64,000 nt of DNA from Streptomyces sp. HD (GTDB lineage: Bacteria; Actinomycetota; Actinomycetes; Streptomycetales; Streptomycetaceae), in NCBI RefSeq assembly GCF_028369295.1, contig NZ_JAQMYP010000033.1, positions 49,692 through 113,691 of the forward strand, written 5' to 3'. Positions 61,548 to 64,000 of the stretch are shown in pieces. The position numbers and the translations under genes were made by a program. Below the pieces are notes generated by a model, which made no database searches, had not been told where the DNA came from, and worked only from the letters and a program-made list of their open reading frames with translations. Position 1 is the first letter of the stretch, and every line of letters begins with the position of its first letter.

Positions 61548-63122
61548 ATGCGTGGCGTAGGCACTGTTCTGGCATTGGTCATCCTGGCCACGGTCGTGGC
61601 GACCTTCGCCCGCAGGTGGCGCATTCCCGCACCGTCCTTGCTGGTCGTGGCGGGCCTTGCGGTAGCGCTGCTGCCGGGCACCCCGGAGATCGAGATCAGC
61701 CCCGAGGTCATCGGGTTGATCGTCCTGCCCCCGCTGCTGTACGCCAGCGCGGAGGAACTGTCCTGGCGTGAGCTGAAGGCCGTGTGGAAGCCGGTCGGCG
61801 TCCTCTCCATCGGGCTGGTGCTGGCATCGGCAGCTGCGGTCGGCTGGGTGGCGTCGCTGGTGACTCCGCTGTCGTGGCAGATGGCGTTCGTGCTGGGCGC
61901 GGTCCTGGCCAGCACCGACCCGGTGGCGGTCACCGCGCTCGGCAGACGGCTCGCGCTGCCGCCCAAGGTGCAGGTCCTGGTGCAGGCGGAGAGTCTGTTC
62001 AACGACGCCACCTCGCTGGTCCTGTTCCGCGTCGCGGTGAGCGTCGCCGTGGCCACCGCGGCATCCGACTGGGGCGCGGCGGGCGGCGAGTTCGTCGTGC
62101 TCGCGGGTGGTGGGACGGTCATCGGCGCCGCCGTGGCCGGGGTGGTGGCGCTCATCCGCCGCCGCACCGAGGACCCGGTCCTGGAGACGGTCATCGCCCT
62201 GGTCACCCCGTACGCCGTCTACGTCCTCGCGGAGGCCGCCCACACCTCCGGCGTCACCTCCGTGGTGGTCGCCGGTGTGGTGCTCGGCGGCCGGGGCGAT
62301 CGGCTCACCAACGCCCGCATACGGCTCCAACTGCACGCGGTCTACGGCACCGTGGTGTTTCTCCTGGAGAGCGTGGTCTTCTCGCTCATCGGCCTGGCAC
62401 TGCCGGGGCAGGTGCGGGCGCTGTCCGACGCCGACCGGGCCTGGCCCCTGTACGCCCTCGCCGTCGCCGGCACCCTGATGGCCGTACGGCTGCTGTGGCT
62501 GGCTCCGCTGTCGGCGGTGGTCCAGCGCGAGGGCGGCATCCAGCGGATGAACTGGCGGGTGCCGGTGGTGCTGACCTGGGCGGGCACCCGGGGTGTGGTG
62601 CCGCTGGCGGCGGCCCTGTCCATCCCGGTGGCCACGGAGGCGGGCACGCCGCTGGCCGACCGCCCGCTGGTCCTCGTACTGACCACTTCGGTAGTGGTGG
62701 TGACCCTCGTCGTCCAGGGCTTCACCCTGGCTCCCGTCGTACGCCGCTCCGGCATCGCCCTGGAGCCCGACCACACCGAGCGCGAGGAAACCTCGGCCCG
62801 CTGCAGCCTGGCCGCCGCGGGTATCCGGCGTCTTGAGGAGCTCTCGGAGCTGGAGGCCGTCCCCGACATGGTCCTCGACCGCCTCCGCCGCGGTCTCACC
62901 GCCCGCCTCGACGACGCCCGCGACCGCCTCGCCGAAACCAACGGCACGGGCGCTCCCACCGAGTCGGCCGACCTGATCTACCGTCAACTGCGCCGCGACC
63001 TGATCGCCGTAGAGGCCGAGGAACTGCAACGCCTCTACGACGACCACACCATCAGCGACACCACCCGCCGCCGCCTCCAGCGCACCCTCGACCTGGAGGA
63101 AGCACGGCTCACGGACGCGTGA
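61548..63122 (+). CDS. CPA1-family Na+(K+)/H+ antiporter
   Basis: A 524-residue antiporter with 11-12 helices: FVLGAVLASTDPVAVTALGR and VQAESLFNDATSLVLFR are the ion-binding ND motifs of NhaP/Nhe proteins, and VLTWAGTRGVVPLAAALSIP is the conserved C-terminal bundle. A cytosolic helical tail of about 110 residues (RRLEELSELEAVPDMVLDRL) follows. It exchanges Na+ or K+ for protons across the membrane. ATG 61548 follows AGGGGGACGGC; an upstream frame from 61476 is too close to the -10. Completes an ion-balance island with Kdp and KimA. Confidence 0.9.
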   Translation: MRGVGTVLALVILATVVATFARRWRIPAPSLLVVAGLAVALLPGTPEIEISPEVIGLIVLPPLLYASAEELSWRELKAVWKPVGVLSIGLVLASAAAVGWVASLVTPLSWQMAFVLGAVLASTDPVAVTALGRRLALPPKVQVLVQAESLFNDATSLVLFRVAVSVAVATAASDWGAAGGEFVVLAGGGTVIGAAVAGVVALIRRRTEDPVLETVIALVTPYAVYVLAEAAHTSGVTSVVVAGVVLGGRGDRLTNARIRLQLHAVYGTVVFLLESVVFSLIGLALPGQVRALSDADRAWPLYALAVAGTLMAVRLLWLAPLSAVVQREGGIQRMNWRVPVVLTWAGTRGVVPLAAALSIPVATEAGTPLADRPLVLVLTTSVVVVTLVVQGFTLAPVVRRSGIALEPDHTEREETSARCSLAAAGIRRLEELSELEAVPDMVLDRLRRGLTARLDDARDRLAETNGTGAPTESADLIYRQLRRDLIAVEAEELQRLYDDHTISDTTRRRLQRTLDLEEARLTDA

Positions 63123-63155
63123 CCGAGGGCCGGCTGAAGTCGGCCGCCTCGGTCG

Positions 63156-63315
63156 CAGCCGCGGTCCCAGCGTGGCAGCCTCGGCCCCAGCGTCACAGCC
63201 GCGGTCCCAGCGTGGCAGCCTCGGTCCCAGCGTCACAGCCTCGGTCCCAGCGTGGCAGCCTCGGTCCCAGCGTCACAGCCTCGGTCCGAGCGTCGCGGCC
63301 GCGGTCCCAGCACGG
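63156..63315. repeat. eight tandem copies of a 20-bp unit
   Basis: Units of the form CAGCC[G/T]CGGTCCCAGCGT[GG/CA] run without interruption from 63156 to 63315. The last two bases alternate GG and CA through the first six copies, showing a 40-bp higher-order duplication. It starts 34 bases after the antiporter stop. Because 20 is not a multiple of three, it does not encode a peptide repeat of one frame. Confidence 0.85.
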
Positions 63316-63563
63316 TCAGGACCGTCCCGGCGAGCAGGACCGTGGCCACGCGCAGGAAGCGCAGCCGCGCGGGTGCGGTGGCCCGGTGGCGGAGGCGCAG
63401 AGCGGCCCGCGCGGCCACGGTCTGCTTGCTCGGGCGTGCCCCGGGCCCGGATCGCCCGTCCGCGATCCCCTCGTCTCCGTGGCCCGGGGCACCGCCCGGC
63501 GGGGCGATCGCCAGTGGTCGTGGCGGTGCCGCAGAGCCCTGATCGAGAGCCCCGCGTCATGCC
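63233..63563 (-). other. possible gene tail with one membrane helix
   Basis: A minus-strand frame open from a stop near 63564 reads RPLAIAPPGGAPGHGDEG, VAARAALRLRHRATAPARLR and a hydrophobic RFLRVATVLLAGTVLTVLG before running into the tandem repeat and stopping at 63233. Third-position bias is good, but there is no start except a GTG at 63418 (61 aa). It could be a small membrane protein or the remnant of a gene cut off by rearrangement. Confidence 0.25.
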
Positions 63564-63695
63564 GGTCGTGAAGTCACGACGCCACCGACATGACGCCACG
63601 GACGGTCGCCCGTCCCCCATTGCCGATCAGTCTGCGACCGGATCGAGCCACCAACGGCCGGCGTTGACACTCCCCTGATGGTTTCCCTGACCTGT

Positions 63696-63736
63696 TTGAC
63701 GGGACTTTGACGACCTCCGTGCCCGGCCCGTATGAG
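63696..63736 (+). promoter_or_regulatory. TTGAC direct repeat with promoter-like spacing near the contig end
   Basis: TTGAC at 63696 and 63707 are 11 bp apart. The second, as TTGACG, is 18 bp before TATGAG (63731-63736), a fair -35/-10 pair pointing toward the contig end. An ATG at 63732 opens a frame running to the window end, but its proline/arginine-rich content does not look like a real gene. The gene served probably lies beyond the break. Confidence 0.4.
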
Positions 63737-63954
63737 TCCCGCAAATTCCGAGCCGGAAAGCCTGGTTCGGGCCGCTGCCGCAGCTAGATTCCCTGTCGGC
63801 CATCGCCGAGGCCGCTGGCGTCAACGGCCTCACGGCCGCCGGAGTCCACGCTCCGCAGCGGCTCGGGGCGGCCCGGTGCCCGTCCGTCCGAACGGCTCGC
63901 ACCCGCGCACCACGCCTGTCGTCGTCCCATCGCCGGCGCCCGTGCGCCCGCCGT

Positions 63955-64000
<46 letters not shown>

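Overview
The window is high-GC actinobacterial DNA and almost certainly comes from a Streptomyces contig. Third codon positions are strongly G/C biased, GTG and TTG starts and ATGA/GTGA overlaps are common, and rare TTA (bldA-type) codons sit in a few accessory genes. Kdp and KimA potassium systems and a Tat-exported wall protein are also present. The contig appears to end inside the window: the last 46 bases are a pure G homopolymer, probably a sequencing or assembly artefact. I saw no tRNA, rRNA or CRISPR array.

Layout. (1) 1-10.1 kb is an accessory secretome region. It has a truncated LuxR regulator, a GH64 beta-1,3-glucanase divergent from a four-module cysteine-paired secreted protein (both with very early TTA codons, and a LacI-type palindrome before the glucanase), a ricin-type lectin fragment, an in-frame chimera of a P-loop kinase and an amidohydrolase, two tandem exported RWDG-repeat proteins, an alpha/beta hydrolase and a LecA-like protein. 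(2) 10.5-38.5 kb is one long co-directional exopolysaccharide locus of about 21 genes. It holds the initiating sugar transferase, an AlgD-like GDP-mannose 6-dehydrogenase, two chain-length proteins with kinase-like domains that lack the P-loop, AsnB, a two-domain oxidoreductase, a heparinase II/III-type lyase, a beta-helix lipoprotein, Wzy, Wzx and three glycosyltransferases. Its distal half is a sugar cassette: C-methyltransferase, nucleotidyltransferase, PIG-L deacetylase, epimerase, DUF4910 protein, pyruvyltransferase, RfbC-like epimerase and GSA-type aminotransferase. TTA codons occur in the first, second and sixth genes. (3) 38.5-46.9 kb contains a PAP2 phosphatase, an IS5-type transposase remnant and another coding remnant, an HTH/DUF2690 membrane protein, a PGRP-DUF1906 wall protein with a Tat-exported M15-like partner, a frameshifted membrane protein, and an esterase-WYL regulator pair. 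(4) 47-63.1 kb is a potassium and cation island. It has a 27-residue membrane peptide, kdpFABC, kdpE-kdpD, a KimA-family K+ importer, a small membrane protein, a DUF4118-only protein, a second orphan KdpD and a CPA1 Na+/H+ antiporter. (5) 63.1-64 kb holds a 20-bp tandem repeat, a promoter-like element and the poly-G end.

How the parts fit. The exopolysaccharide locus reads as a Wzx/Wzy pathway for a uronic-acid, possibly amidated, C-methylated and pyruvylated polymer, with its own lyase and beta-helix enzymes. The TTA codons suggest it is made during development under bldA control. In the potassium island, TTGAC-type direct repeats with an exact 11-bp period lie before the kdp operon (twice), in the kimA upstream region, before the antiporter/orphan kdpD pair and near the contig end. 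This is an OmpR-family layout and points to a shared regulon, most simply of KdpE; that assignment is inference.
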